DNA of 64,000 bases from Cladochytrium replicatum. Its lineage: Eukaryota > Chytridiomycota > Chytridiomycetes > Cladochytriales > Cladochytriaceae. Location of the stretch: assembly GCA_025526935.1 (NCBI GenBank), contig JAHLKD010000051.1:304546-368545 (forward strand), read 5' to 3'. This document shows positions 1 through 10,609 of the stretch, piece by piece. Numbering within the stretch: position 1 is the stretch's first letter; every line of letters starts with the position of its first letter. The notes beneath the pieces were generated by a model. That model did no database searches. It saw only the letters and a program-made list of their open reading frames with translations, and was not told the origin of the DNA. Made by a program: the position numbers and the translations under genes.

Positions 1-586
1 GTGATGATGAAGCCGAGTGGAGGGGCGATTGTTTCGGCGATGTGATTGAAGAAACAAAACGTGTTCTGTTTGGATGGATGAACTATGTTTTTGGTTTTTT
101 TGGAGCGTTTGATGTTGGTTTCGCTCTTTTTTCTGAACAGGTAAAATGACTCGCAGTTTGTTTGTTGATTCTCAAAAATGGTTCTTGAAAGTTTTGTTGT
201 TCGCATTCGTTGGGGTTGGGCCTAATAGAAGAGTGCTTTCATAATTTCGTCGCGGAAGTAGCTAGAAGAATTCAATCAATCCACAGGCCGTCAAACATAC
301 TCAGGCTCTATGACTCATTTCAGTACCTGCGAGAACTCCTTTCTCTTAAACCACTCTCGGAGTATAATCTCGTCTGTATGATAGTGTCCATTCAAGGATT
401 GCGCAAGTCTAAAATACGGGGGGAATCAGCACATATTTTCCTGTTATGCGCCAGAACCACTCACCTTCTAAATTCTAACCGATAGTGTCGCGACCGCATT
501 TTGTATCCAAGGCTCCGATATCTCGCTCAGCCTGGACGGGTTCGGTATGATCGCCGACAAGTCCCACTCTGTTGCGATGCCAAAAG
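1..586. other. no supported gene
   Basis: I see no reading frame with consistent splice signals. Short open frames exist on the plus strand around 210-485, but they have no recognisable motif and no clear start context. Confidence 0.4.
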
Positions 587-1500
587 CTACCCAGACGGCG
601 GGGGGATGATATAGTTGTTGTATTCGGTCGGAGTCTGGTACGTGTAATGGAGTTTCGGGGCCGATGTGTCGATATGGGTTTCGGCCTGTTGGTGTTCGAG
701 CGAGATTGTTTCTAAGGATGCGGTCCGGGATGCGAAGTACTATTAAGAAATGTAGATTAGGTATGGTTCTGAAAGGTTGTTTTTGGGGTTGGGGAACGTA
801 CAGATGTAAAAGTGCTGCTGGACGACAATGTTTTGACGTGGAGAAAGGTGTGGAGCTTTGAGATGAGTGTGATGATGTCCACAGTCGGGAAGAGACGCGG
901 CATCCGTCACGAGTGATAAAGAAGCCCCGTATCATTCAGAAAAAGTTCCGCTGGACTGGGGTTGTCGGTGTGCTCACCAAGATAAATCCAATTCGGGGTT
1001 AAGATCCGTGCGTTCACGAAGCCCACGATCTTTGCCTTCTTCCAATAAATCAAGTGGAGCTTGTAGATCTGCGGCAGCGAGTAGAACAGCTACGCGCGGA
1101 GCTCCTCGAAACTCATCGTTGACGATTGACGATACAATCCGGATCAGCTCCACGAGCAACGGAGACGAATCCTGCGTGAGGGTTCTCAGGATCTCTTCGC
1201 TGTCGTGGACGGAGGGCGTGGGACGGTCGCATTGCCGGGTAGGCTTTTCAGACGACTTCCTGTTGGGCTGGGTCGGTTTAGAGGTATGGAGGGAGTTGCG
1301 GGTGCTATGGATCGTAGTCTGATTGTTGGTCGAGCGCAGAAGATTCGGTGAGGTCGGTGAGATTGACATTGAGTGGGAGTTGTTGATGAGGAGTTTTGTC
1401 AGAGTTGTTGATAAGGAGTTTTGCCTGGCGGGCGCGGATGGAGTTGTAGAGATCAGTCATGAGACGTGCGAGAGATGAAGGATCCAAAAATAATATTGAT
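587..1500 (-). CDS. possible multi-exon gene, unrecognised
   Basis: Coding-like minus-strand stretches are present, but I cannot join them into one full model. The best joined pair is an exon ending at 802, a 62-nt GT-AG intron, and a last exon 739-587 ending in TAG. It gives a plausible Ser/Thr-rich protein tail (ends NNYIIPPPSG). Further upstream on the same strand, 974-1369 encodes a hydrophobic, helical-looking segment (LLVELIRIVSSIVNDEF, then AVLLAAADLQAPLDLLEE). A conserved-looking patch lies in another frame near 1490-1590 (EEGMGKINIIF region reads NPEGMGKINIIFGS). Family not recognised. It could be one gene divergent from the membrane-protein gene at 1889, or a decaying gene. Low confidence in boundaries and in the exon order. 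Confidence 0.25.
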
Positions 1501-1888
1501 CTTTCCCATGCCTTCGGGGTTGAGAGCTTCTTGTTTGATCTCCAGAATCAACTCCGACTCTTCGAGCACGGACCCAAGTGCATCCCTGCTCAAACGTTAA
1601 CGCCGCCGTGACCCTCACAATCACCGTGCGATAAATCCCTTTCATCAGAGAGATCCTTTCCTCCGGCTGCTCGCCAACCGGAACGCAAACACTAGGTTGA
1701 ACATCGCCAACGGGCCGCTCCTCGCCCGTTTTCCACGTCCAGCTTCGCGGTGCTGCCTCCAAGCGCAATCGTCGCTTGAGTCGCCCCTCAGTTTAAAGAC
1801 CCACAGTTTACAGTTTGAGTTTGTGACAGGACGCGGTCGCGTTCGCGTTTTTCCCATCAGTATTCCACTCCACCACACGACACCAACA

Positions 1889-2733
1889 ATGAAAACATCG
1901 CCCCAGTCGTTAGCTGCTTCCGTGCTGCTGGCTGTGTGCCTTATCGCACAAGCATTCCACATCCCCGGCGGTGGTTTGGTCGTCCCGCCCTACCAATCCA
2001 TCGCATGGGTCCTCACACCAAACGTCACATACTCGCTCTTCGGAATCTGCCCTCGCAACCTATCCATCGGTTTCTTCGAACTCAATCCACAATGGACGAC
2101 CCTCCAAGGACAGTGCCAGTTCATTTTTCCAAACACGGCGGCCCCACCGATGTCGTTGCCGGTCACAGGTGTCGATGCCTTGGCTTTGACCATTAGAGGT
2201 GAGTTGGAGACCAGTTAAAAAGGTGGATGTATAATTAACATGTATTTTCGCATTTTGTAGTGGATAACATCCAGAGCATCATTGTGTTCACGCTCCATGT
2301 CGCTGCTGCTGTTTTGATATTTGCCGTTCTGGCCGTTGGAACTCGCCGGAACTATCGCAGCTCTGCAATCCTTGCCATCATGGCTTTCCTGTTACAGGTA
2401 TGGAATGCATCCTAGTCAATCCATTTTTCGAAATTTGCGCTGATGACAGTTTCAGGGAGTCGGATTCGCACTCGCAGTTTACAACTTTTACACCTTGATC
2501 GTCAACCAACTTCAGCCAAAGAACATTGCTGCCGGTTTTGGTGCATCCATTTACATCGATGGGTAAGTTTAATTACCGGGTCCCATTTATTACAATCAGC
2601 TCATTTATTCCATTCTAGTGCCGTTACACTACTGATTCTTATCTCTGCCGCACTCATTTATAACGGTGGTCGCGCAAAGTACGCTCAGTACAAAGCGCCG
2701 GGGAATGAAGGGGGTTTCTCTGCAGCCATTTGA
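1889..2733 (+). CDS. four-TM membrane protein, SUR7/PalI-like (tentative)
   Basis: Four exons (1889-2198, 2261-2397, 2456-2562, 2619-2733) give a 222-aa protein with consistent phases. The N-terminus (MKTSPQSLAASVLLAVCLIA) is a signal peptide or signal anchor. It is followed by an extracellular-looking loop of about 85 residues with two cysteines, then three hydrophobic helices: SIIVFTLHVAAAVLIFAVLA, ILAIMAFLLQGVGFALAVYN and VTLLILISAALIYN. One short outer loop and three close helices resemble SUR7/PalI-type plasma-membrane proteins, which in fungi mark eisosomes or take part in pH sensing. That family call rests on topology only; claudin-like proteins share it. The tail is short and cytosolic (GGRAKYAQYKAPGNEGGFSAAI, rich in Gly and Ala). 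Start chosen as the ATG directly before the signal-like segment. Confidence 0.7.
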
Positions 2734-3068
2734 GGAACGAAGAGCACGGTCCATTAATGTTCCAAGTTTTTTTGCCCAAACTTCTTGTTTGAAGACTGGT
2801 CCTTGTCGATCTATTATTTATCCGCAAACCATTTGCTTTCTCTTTTTTTTGCTGCACACATTTTTCTGTCAACATGTCCACATTTATTGAGCATGAAATA
2901 ATAAAACCGGCGTTCATCTGAAAATAACGAATTACGCCCGTAACTACATAGATGCAACTATGTAGATACCCTCAGAAAACTTCCAGTTGGAGGGGATTCA
3001 TAGAAAGACTGGATGTCCTCCAAAACCCGTCACAATGGGTTTGGTACGAGTAACAGACAACTCTGTCC

Positions 3069-3069
<1 letters not shown>
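2734..3069. other. 3' flank of the membrane-protein gene
   Basis: AT-rich sequence with no supported gene. It probably contains the 3' UTR of the gene ending at 2733; an AATAAA-like stretch (aaataataaaacc) lies near 2896-2908. Confidence 0.4.

Positions 3070-3101
<32 letters not shown>
3070..3101. repeat. 32-nt poly-C homopolymer
   Basis: An uninterrupted run of 32 C on the plus strand (32 G on the minus), preceded by tcct and followed by tccag. It could be the polypyrimidine tract of an intron (gtacgag near 3046 to ctccag at 3106). The length may also be inexact, since homopolymers are prone to sequencing error. Confidence 0.9.
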
Positions 3102-3104
<3 letters not shown>

Positions 3105-3311
3105 AGATCACCGTTCCGATCTCAAGATGTTCCACATTCCATAATTTATCAATGTATAATATTTTTAAAAATAGTCGTGCAATGGGTAGCGATTCTATCA
3201 GTACGAAGGAACTGTCTACTATGGGGAGAGTTTGCTTGGGTTTCGCCATCTGTTTTTCACTGAATGATACGCACGATCCCTCTGTGGCACAACAGCATAT
3301 GGTGAATCAGC

Positions 3312-3846
3312 CCGATAATCCGTCCAGCAAATCTGGAATGCAATACAAGTCGTAAGCCTGATCGCCTGGTTATCTTTGTTGGGATTGGTCGAGGCGAAGT
3401 ATGGGCGGAGTATTCAGGCAAAGCCATTGTGTCACTTTGACTACATGCCGAGACGAAGTTAGAACATTCATTATTACGTTTTTGTTTACTTATCGTTTAT
3501 TGTTCCAACCTTTGATTCACGGTAGGTTGGAGGGTTGTTTCACCCGCACTTATTTAAGTACGAGTTTTTCCCTATCAATAAACTCCTTGGTACTCTGCAT
3601 TGGGTCACTGTCTGCAGTATCGTAAAAAACGATCTCGAGCGCATTGTAAAGAGCTTACCCACCAACAGGTACGCATAGCCTGCATTCTAACAATCTTCTG
3701 TTAATTCTTGATGGGATGATCGGTCTTGCGAAAATATGTAATTTTGCAGATTGGAAGTGAAGGTCTTAAAATATGGACCCTCTTGACAGCTTCTGTATCA
3801 GGCTCTCATATATGAGTTAGACATCGATGACTACAAAAGCGACTAG
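3312..3846 (+). CDS. partial unrecognised gene with a 13-nt microexon
   Basis: Four consecutive exons join in phase: one ending at 3428, then 3526-3668, 3750-3762 (13 nt only) and 3802-3846 with a TAG stop. The joined product reads like a real globular protein: RLVIFVGIGRGEVWAEYSG, then GGLFHPHLFKYEFFPINKLL, then HWVTVCSIVKNDLERIV and a tail ALIYELDIDDYKSD. I do not recognise the family. The 5' end is unresolved: coding-like sequence continues up to the poly-C run, but the frame breaks around 3300. It may be intact with tiny introns or may be a pseudogene. Confidence 0.35.
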
Positions 3847-3915
3847 TTCCGAACTTCCTCAGAGCCTTTATTAATTTATAAAATCCTTGCTTCGGCTTGA
3901 AAGTTCCGGGGATTG

Positions 3916-4182
3916 ATGTTGACGAAAAGGCGGCAGGAAGTTCTACGAGTCCAGCTGGAATGCAACCAAAAAGCAGCCTTCCGAAAGGTATTCGCAGCCC
4001 ATCGGGCGATTGAAAGAGTGAACCAGAAACTGTACCACTTCAGCACCGCAATCGCTGTTTTTTGTTTTGTGGTGACGATTTTGCTCGAGCGTTGCGGATT
4101 TTTTTCATTTATTTATTTCACGGTTTTATTGTGCTTGGTGGGGCCAATCATGAATGATGTAGCTGCCTCTTCTTCATTTTAA
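3916..4182 (+). CDS. small hypothetical membrane protein
   Basis: An 88-aa frame from the ATG at 3916. It has a basic N-terminal half (LTKRRQEVLRVQLE, then AHRAIERVNQKLY) and one or two hydrophobic helices (FSTAIAVFCFVVTILLE and FFSFIYFTVLLCLVGPI). It lies 69 bp after the stop of the preceding partial gene on the same strand and could be a separate small gene or a misjoined 3' exon. Family not recognised. Confidence 0.3.
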   Translation: MLTKRRQEVLRVQLECNQKAAFRKVFAAHRAIERVNQKLYHFSTAIAVFCFVVTILLERCGFFSFIYFTVLLCLVGPIMNDVAASSSF

Positions 4183-4203
4183 GCGACAAAGATCAAAGTT
4201 TAA

Positions 4204-5215
4204 CTAATCCTCCAAATCCTCTTCCGTCATCTTCCCCATGCAATACAAGCCCACGATATTGCCTTCGGTGTCCTTGATGGAGCAGTGACGACCATAGTCT
4301 CCAGCGGGTTGAATCTTGCCCATCACTTCACCGCCGTTCGCCTTTGCTCGCTCGAGTGATTCCTCAAGGTTGTGCACTCCAATGTACATCCGAGGGGATT
4401 TCATCTTGTGAGTCAAACACCCTCCAATTGCTGTGACGCAAAGAATTTATTAAGTTTTGGGAACGAGATAGCAATTTCAGTGGCTCACCATAGCGACTGT
4501 ACGCAGTGGAGAAGAAGGGCTCGTTGTCAAGGATGCCGGGGGAAAATTTCCAGTTGAAAAGTGTCTCGTAGAACGACTTTGCGCGTCCCGTGTCTTTGAC
4601 TGGGAGATCGACCCAGCAGAACGGCATGGGCTTTGATTTACGCAAGTGCGCACCCATGGGCTTGAAAAAGTACTCTTGCCAGCCCATGATCTGTTTCTCT
4701 CGTTCTTTAAAAAACAAAATAAGTGGGTGGTGCTTATAGATTGAATGTGTTCCATACCGTTCTCTCCACCTGGGATACCGTACAATGAAAATTTCAGTGT
4801 GGTCTTGCCAGGTTCGGTTTCCGAGTACACAAACACAGCCGTTGCGAACCCGCTCCACTTCCAATGTGCCTCGCGGTAGTGCGCTAAGATCATCTTGTCC
4901 TGGACCCGCGTGAGGAACTTGAAGACGTTGTGGCCGCCGTGTGTGGCGAACTCGACGTTGGCTTCGTCGGGGACAGTGACAGTTGAGTTCGACCATGCAG
5001 AAAACTCTTCTGAGTCGGTCATGAGCGCGTAGGCCTGTTAATAAAAAGTTGAGTGGAGAGATCATGGAATGGGATCTGGGGATGTTTACCTTTGAGGCGG
5101 GACCATCGAACTCGAAGGTTTCGAAGCCGTCGATGAAGGACAGCTTCTCTTTCTTGTGGGCGGCTTCTTCGGTCAGGTTGGTGGCATCGACATCGGCAGC
5201 CTTCCTCTTTGTCAT
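4204..5215 (-). CDS. AHSA1/START-like domain fused to glyoxalase (VOC) domain
   Basis: Four exons on the minus strand (5215-5090, 5034-4758, 4704-4489, 4430-4204) give 281 aa with all phases consistent. Residues 1-30 are basic and low-complexity (MTKRKAADVD start). Residues about 35-150 look like an AHSA1/SRPBCC-type domain: EEFSAWSNSTVTVPDEANVE, GHNVFKFL and HYREAHWKWSGFATAVFVYS, ending in KTTLKFSLYGIPGGE and the terminal helix MGWQEYFFKPM. Residues about 160-281 are a vicinal-oxygen-chelate/glyoxalase-like domain: PFCWVDLPVKDTGRAKSFYE, LFNWKF, PRMYIGVHNLEESLERAKAN, DTEGNIVGLYCM. Such VOC units usually act as metal-dependent lyases or dioxygenases or in antibiotic binding; AHSA1 domains bind small ligands or Hsp90. 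The fusion is what is seen; substrate and role are unknown. Divergent from nothing recognisable upstream. Confidence 0.8.
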
Positions 5216-7480
5216 TGCGGTGTGAAAAGTTGTATGATAACTGCGGAGGCAAGGTAGTGCTGCGCAAAATCTGGTTTAAATAGGTGCAATCAATAAAAAC
5301 CATGCTGTTTATTGTATTCCGAGAAAGAATGAAAGAAACAAACTTTCGTCATAGCGCTACCGCTTCAGAAGACGTATAGCTGGTTTTTAAAGAAACGTTG
5401 GGATTGGTGGTTCGATATTGTGGCTGGGAGGAACAAATTTATCACTTTTGATGATCCAAGCAAACAAACAAAGAAATGACACCAAATCGATCGAAAACAA
5501 AACATCAAACCGTTGAAAGGCGGTGGGAATGTAGATTTATTCCGCAAGCGAGCATGATCTCTCATTCTTCTCACCTGCAAACAAACTAGATGTGAAACAT
5601 GTGGAGCAAGTGCTTTGTAAAAGTCGCTGTCGTCGTTGTAGTGCGCACTAAATAGAATTCTTCAAAAGTCATGGGAACCACGCATTGATATAATAATAAT
5701 GTAAAAATTGTAGTTTCGAGAATTTGATCAAGACTCAAATGTGTAAGTTTGAGTCTTTGCTCGGAATGATCAACTATATCCACGCCAGTGATGATGCACA
5801 ATCCTTCCGTTTCATTAAGCATTTCCAGTCTAGTTATTTCATTACAGCCATCAAATCCCCTGTCTCACGCTCCCAAATGGTCATGTTTAACTTCCGCACG
5901 ACAAAAACAAACGCGACTATGGGCTATGGGTCTGACTCGAGAGCTGATATCACAAGCGATGGGGATATTCGTGAAAGAAACACTCCACTCAGCACAGCTA
6001 ATGCGGGACACGCAAACCTTAATCCTGACAAGCTCAACTGCTACTCGATAGACTCAATCTGTACGCAATGAGCTGTCTCTCAGCAACAGAACCTTTGCGA
6101 TGTGGAGAAGAGCTTAGCTTATCTCAGGAACATCAGCTCGTGTGCCAGGTAGAGAAGGCTTAAATGTCGCAGCGCATGTCTGAGCTGTTCAGACTACGAG
6201 CAGGTAGAATCGACTTAACACCAAGCGGTCAAACATACATAAGCTGCTGTTGAGCAAAGTCCGAGATGGGAGCGCCGAAAAAATCAGCAATATGGTTTGC
6301 ACTACAAAATGATTGAATCCAGACCTGTTTACCTACATTTCTCCTGTTACGGCCAGTTGTTGCAGTAAAAAATCATCAATGTGTGAGGGACTACCTCGTT
6401 CCGCTTCATTCTTGGGTACAGATGCCTCATCCCCTTGATCAACCCCGCCTGTCCTGCTGTATCCAGCGGACATATCAGCGAACAGTTGCGCATCGATGCA
6501 CAATAGCATGGGCAGTAAGTTCTAGCGTCTTCCAGGAATAAGTGATGTTACCAGTTCAAACAGTTGAGCCCCGTCACTATCATCGGTTTCTACGGCTATT
6601 GATCGACTGATCAGCCTTTCTATATGCTGTAGGTCTTGATCAACCGCCGCGACCGCATCCGGAAGCTAAACGGACTGAAATGAAACTCGCATCGATCGCT
6701 CAGGTGATCGTGCGGATCTCGAACTCACGAAGGAGTGGCAAGGAGAAGATTTGCCGTTATATGTTCCGCGATCTTTTCCTGGGTCACCATTTTGTCAGTC
6801 GGAGTGATAGATCGCTTCCTAAGAGACCGAAGCGTACAGAACGTCCCTCAAGATGAACACTTTGAATCGTTGCTGCGGGAGGTTTTCAACTTATCCCTCT
6901 CTGGTTTCAATTTCTTTCGCTTGTTGCCTAAATGTCTGACATTTTCTTTAAGTTTTCTTTCCTCAGTGTAAATCGCGAAGTTGTCGGCGACTGGTGTCCA
7001 CACAACCTCTCTCTAGTCCCGACAGCTTATGATCGTTTCATTCTCTGCATTTTCGTGATCAATTTCTTGATATTCATTGTGATTTATGAAACTCTCTCCC
7101 CACGTGAGTGTCGCGGACCATGTTTTCCTCACCTCCCTTGATCTGAATCACAACCAAAGCATAACTCTCTCGATGAGGGTTGTTGAAAGAGCGGAGGAGT
7201 ACCGCAAAGGATTGTGTGTCCGCCTGAGCATCCCGAAGATCGACCCAGTAGTCGAGATCACTGATGATCTGCGTGCTCGTCGTGACCGTCTTTATGCGCG
7301 TATTTCTATCAGACAGCGTGCGAACAGCTGCGGTGCGGCCCCGGAAAGGAACAGGGTCATACTGAAGAGCACTATAAAAGCAGAAAAGTGAGTTCTGAGT
7401 CCAGAATTTGGGGATCTTCCCGCTGATCTCTGGGGGCGCAGATCTGTCGTTGTCGAGCTGAAACCATATCCCATCAACAC
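5216..7480. other. long stretch without a supported gene
   Basis: Several open frames of 60-115 codons occur (for example 5586-5822 minus, 5724-6071 plus, 6735-6971 plus, 7086-7391 plus), but none has a recognisable motif or splice-consistent partner. The 6735-7140 frames encode hydrophobic runs and might be remains of a membrane protein. I see no RNA gene. Confidence 0.4.
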
Positions 7481-8487
7481 ATGGGAACGACCATCGAAGA
7501 CAAAATCGAGCATAAATTTTCGCTGAAACCAGTAGAGAAAGTAGCCCCGCTTGATACGACTGTCAAGCCGAGCAAGAATATCGTCCCAGCGGTCAAGCAA
7601 AAGGCAGCTCGTGAGAATCAGCAGTCTGCACAGGTGCACACGGCCAAGTCGAACCGCGACAAAGCCGTTAAGAAGGCGGATTCTATGCCTTACAAGCGAT
7701 CCTGGAAAGCTGCAAAGGTTCGTGCGATCACTAATGTTGCTACTCAAAAGTAACCGTCTTCGTTTTCAGAACGGTGCTGGCATCACAGCTAACACTAAGA
7801 ATGTGAGAGCAGGACCTTTGGAACCTCGAGGTGAAGTGCCCAAGAACAAGGTCAAAAAGAGAAGGAGAACACAGGAGGTAGACCGGGTAAAAGTCGTCGA
7901 AAGCTACAGGCAAGGTCGCAAGAGCTGCTGAAAGCCAATCAAGACTGGCAACGTCTAGTGAAGCTCTCAAGAACAAAGAATGTACCTTCACATCCACCAA
8001 AACAGTCGATGTCGGCACGATTACTAACGAACCATTGTCGGTCACCACTCCTCTTCTGTCACCGCAACAATCCGTGATGACATCAACCACCTTGAACGGA
8101 AGCGTTCCAATCACAACTGAGCAGCAATCAGTTGTCGAAGTTGTCACCACGTCACCCCACTCTATCACCACTCAGTCTATCAAGCCAACACACAAAGCGT
8201 CACCAGTCACTACTAATGTATATGATAATGTCATCCACGCTGAACTCGAGAATTCGACCGCCAACTTTGCAACTGAATTTACTTCAACTGCCAACATCGC
8301 CAATTCCCAGCCTTCAGTGAAGCAGCCTCAGTCACTCAGGCCGCCCATATCGCTCTCCTCGTTGTTCCGCAAGTTGAGCGCTTGTTTTTCAAGTTCAGGA
8401 TCTGAAACAAAGTTGGACAGGACCGGGCCATCGATTTCCCGACAGTCCAAATCCCTCAGTTCTTGGAATTACCATCTCCCTATTTAG
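7481..8487 (+). CDS. low-complexity hypothetical protein, possibly broken
   Basis: Starts MGTTIEDKIEHKFSLKP. A Lys/Arg-rich region follows (KPSKNIVPAVKQKAARE, KSNRDKAVKKAD). A probable 53-nt intron (donor after SWKAAK, acceptor ttttcag at about 7770) leads to NGAGITANTKNVRAG and KKRRRTQE. The rest (to TAG at 8487) is Thr/Ser-rich and would be disordered. Near 7880-7900 the frame changes without a convincing intron (only 16-32 nt between candidate sites), so there is a frameshift, a very small intron, or a pseudogene. The product is low-complexity with no domain I recognise; it may be a nuclear or DNA-binding disordered protein, but that is only a guess from its charge. Confidence 0.3.
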
Positions 8488-8697
8488 AACTTCCAAGTCT
8501 CTGAATCGATCAATGTGCTTTGCCGCCACTTTGACATGCCTCGACGATACTTTGATCGCTCCCTTCATCGTTAGGCTTGCGAGCTCCTTAATCGTTAGGC
8601 TTGAAAGCTCCTCGCCCACTGCGAGAGGCTTAAGCTTCTCTGAGCCTGTCATGTTGGCGACTGGCGTGTCGGTCACCAACACGCTCCTTCACCTTCG

Positions 8698-9193
8698 CAC
8701 CGGCTTTGAGAAAAACCTCTGCAATTTCCAGCATTTTATGTTCACTGAAAATTGGAAAGCGCAGTTTTCCAGGACGTATCTTTTCGGAAACGCTGTAGCC
8801 GAATCAGTTTGTTTCACGTTTTGGCAAAATCTACTGTTTGGTCTTCAACACATTTCTGTGCTGCTTGAGAACTTGCACAACCACTCTGCGCCGACCTTTT
8901 CTGATTGCCCAACCCAGCGCAGTGTCGGACTTATTCCCATTTAAATCAGGGATCAGTCTCAGAGTATGATCAGCGAACGTGGAGCAGGTCTGTGTATGCG
9001 TATTCACGTCAGACTGGAAGCAAATTTTCCCTTTTGGCATAGAGGTGCGAAGACCTCCACAAAAATCCTTCCCGACAGATGCTGCACATACGTGCGAGGT
9101 TGATTTCACTTCGGACTTACTCCCTGCCCAAATTATTCCATAATCATCGACTAACTTTCTGCTGTGATTTTGCTGGCTGATTATATGTAACAA
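8698..9193 (-). pseudogene. decayed ankyrin-repeat-like fragment
   Basis: On the minus strand an open frame contains LRLIPDLNGNKSDTALGWAI followed by RKGRRRVVVQVLKQH. This has the spacing of an ankyrin repeat (D-N-x-x-x-T-AL-x-x-A-x-x-x-G). A second patch further downstream on the same strand, in another frame (MLEIAEVFLKAGAKVKE, about 8698-8735), looks like the next repeat's second helix and loop. The two are not joined by clear splice sites, so I read this as remains of an ankyrin-repeat gene. Ankyrin units are common, and divergence makes this uncertain. Confidence 0.3.
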
Positions 9194-9404
9194 TAAATGG
9201 GCACGCTAACCTCGCCTTCGCATTTTACAAAAGCGCTCAGTCTTGCAACCTTTCGCTAACCAAACTTTGTTCAACGCGCAGTCGTCCCCGAACCGGGCGT
9301 GGTATGAATACGTTGATCACGAGGACGTCCTGTGCGCACCTACGGGTGTGGAAAGGAGGAGTATCAAGTAAAGAACGATGAGAAGTAAAAATGGTACCGC
9401 CCCT

Positions 9405-9660
9405 ACCTGAGCATACTTCACTGCATTCTCGAGAGTCGAGATCCCACCCAGGGCAGCCATCTTTTGTCCAATAAGTCCATTCGATTCGGCAAAGACGCTT
9501 TGGCAGCGCAGATAAGGGTTGGGTACACGGTGCCCTCCGCGATGAGGTAATTGCGTCGCGATCACCTCAATCAATTATCAACTTGTCGATGTTAGGATGG
9601 TCAAGCTGTTTTACACGGCGACGTCCCTGGGCAACATGGTGTGTACCATGTCGAAAACCC
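9405..9660 (-). pseudogene. protein-kinase-like relic, minus copy
   Basis: The minus strand reads VKQLDHPNIDKLI then IEVIATQ with a small frame break. This is the alphaC-beta4 region of Ser/Thr kinases (R-x-LDHPNI-x-KLIEVI). Further along the same strand a second patch (GQKMAALGGISTLENAVKYA) resembles sequence found beside the plus-strand relic at 9755. No catalytic HRD or DFG motif is present. It is a fragment, not a gene. Confidence 0.5.
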
Positions 9661-9754
9661 AACGAGAGCCAAGGAAACTCCACTCTGAAACCGCAGCGAA
9701 GCTTCAGCCTCAGCCTCTTAAGCTGCCCACCGCTCTTTGACTTCTTCCGAAATT

Positions 9755-10184
9755 GAGCGCTGTGTGCAGTTCGGAAAAGACGCCTTGGCTGCACAAGCAT
9801 CAAAGATGGCAGCAAACCTGGCGGCAAAGCTCTGGAGAACGCAATAGATTTGGCACGAGCCCACATCTGCAATGTTATCAGCATTGTACAAGGATCAGCG
9901 GGGTTTTTGCCGATCGAGATCTAAAATTTTTAACAATTCAATGGCGATTAAGTTTATGGATTACACCAAACCCATCCACTTGGTATCTGACCCGGTGCTT
10001 GGGAATGTGCCACGAGACTGCCGTTCTGCGACAGCTGGACCACCCGTACATTACCAAATTGATTGAAGTTATACCTACCGAAAAGCATATGATTGTCGGT
10101 ACGGAGCTTGCCAGTACACCATGGGATGCGAGTAATCCCAAGCTTGATCTTAGCTTGAACTTCAAGACAGGCACAAAGGACTGA
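9755..10184 (+). pseudogene. protein-kinase-like relic, plus copy
   Basis: Two frames together encode SMAIKFMDYTKP (beta3 with the VAIK lysine) and then ETAVLRQLDHPYITKLIEVI and TEKHMIVGTELAS, that is, the beta3, alphaC, beta4 and beta5 strands of a CaMK/AMPK-type kinase. The frame is broken between these pieces and the C-lobe is missing. The preceding patch (QFGKDALAAQ, KMAANL, LENAIDLARAH in shifted frames) matches the non-kinase patch of the minus-strand relic, so the two fragments come from one ancestral gene. Confidence 0.55.
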
Positions 10185-10340
10185 AGACGACTCCAAAGAC
10201 CCGGACAGCTAAAGTGCTCCGTCATCAGTTGTTTTTGTGATTGGTGGAGTTTGGAGACTCACATATTCCGTTTCTATTCTTCGCTACTTATCGTTCTATT
10301 CCTCGCTACTTCTTGTTGTTATTAAGGTGGATGTTTATTT

Positions 10341-10428
10341 TGTTTAAGAAGAAACTGCAGCTGGTTTATTCCATTTCTATTCTTTTGCTATTTCTTGTTT
10401 TAAACCAGTTGCAGTTTCTTCTTAAACA
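10341..10428. repeat. 28-bp inverted repeat (hairpin)
   Basis: The left arm 10341-10368 (tgtttaagaagaaactgcag...) and right arm 10401-10428 are reverse complements with one mismatch, separated by 32 nt. The spacer and upstream sequence also contain degenerate direct copies of a ttctattcttttgctatttcttg-like motif. It could be a small foldback or MITE-like relic or a transcription-termination structure. No gene overlaps it. Confidence 0.85.
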
Positions 10429-10609
10429 TCAACATCATAAAACAACAAGTTGTCAAAGAGTTTGACCGCCCGGCAATGATAGCGGCCGCATGAAATGCCA
10501 AAACTGTATTTACTTGAAAACTTAAAAATTAAGACAAGAACATGACATGAAGAATGAGATACAATAGATAGCCGCTTCATAATATAAAAAGTAATGCCGA
10601 ACTTGTTCA

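Noticed and set aside
2987-3355. 122-codon frame with a poly-proline run
   Set aside because: The proline run is only the poly-C homopolymer translated; the frame has no support on either side of it.
5586-6071. Candidate coding frames on both strands
   Set aside because: No motif, no phase-consistent introns and no composition difference from surrounding non-coding DNA.
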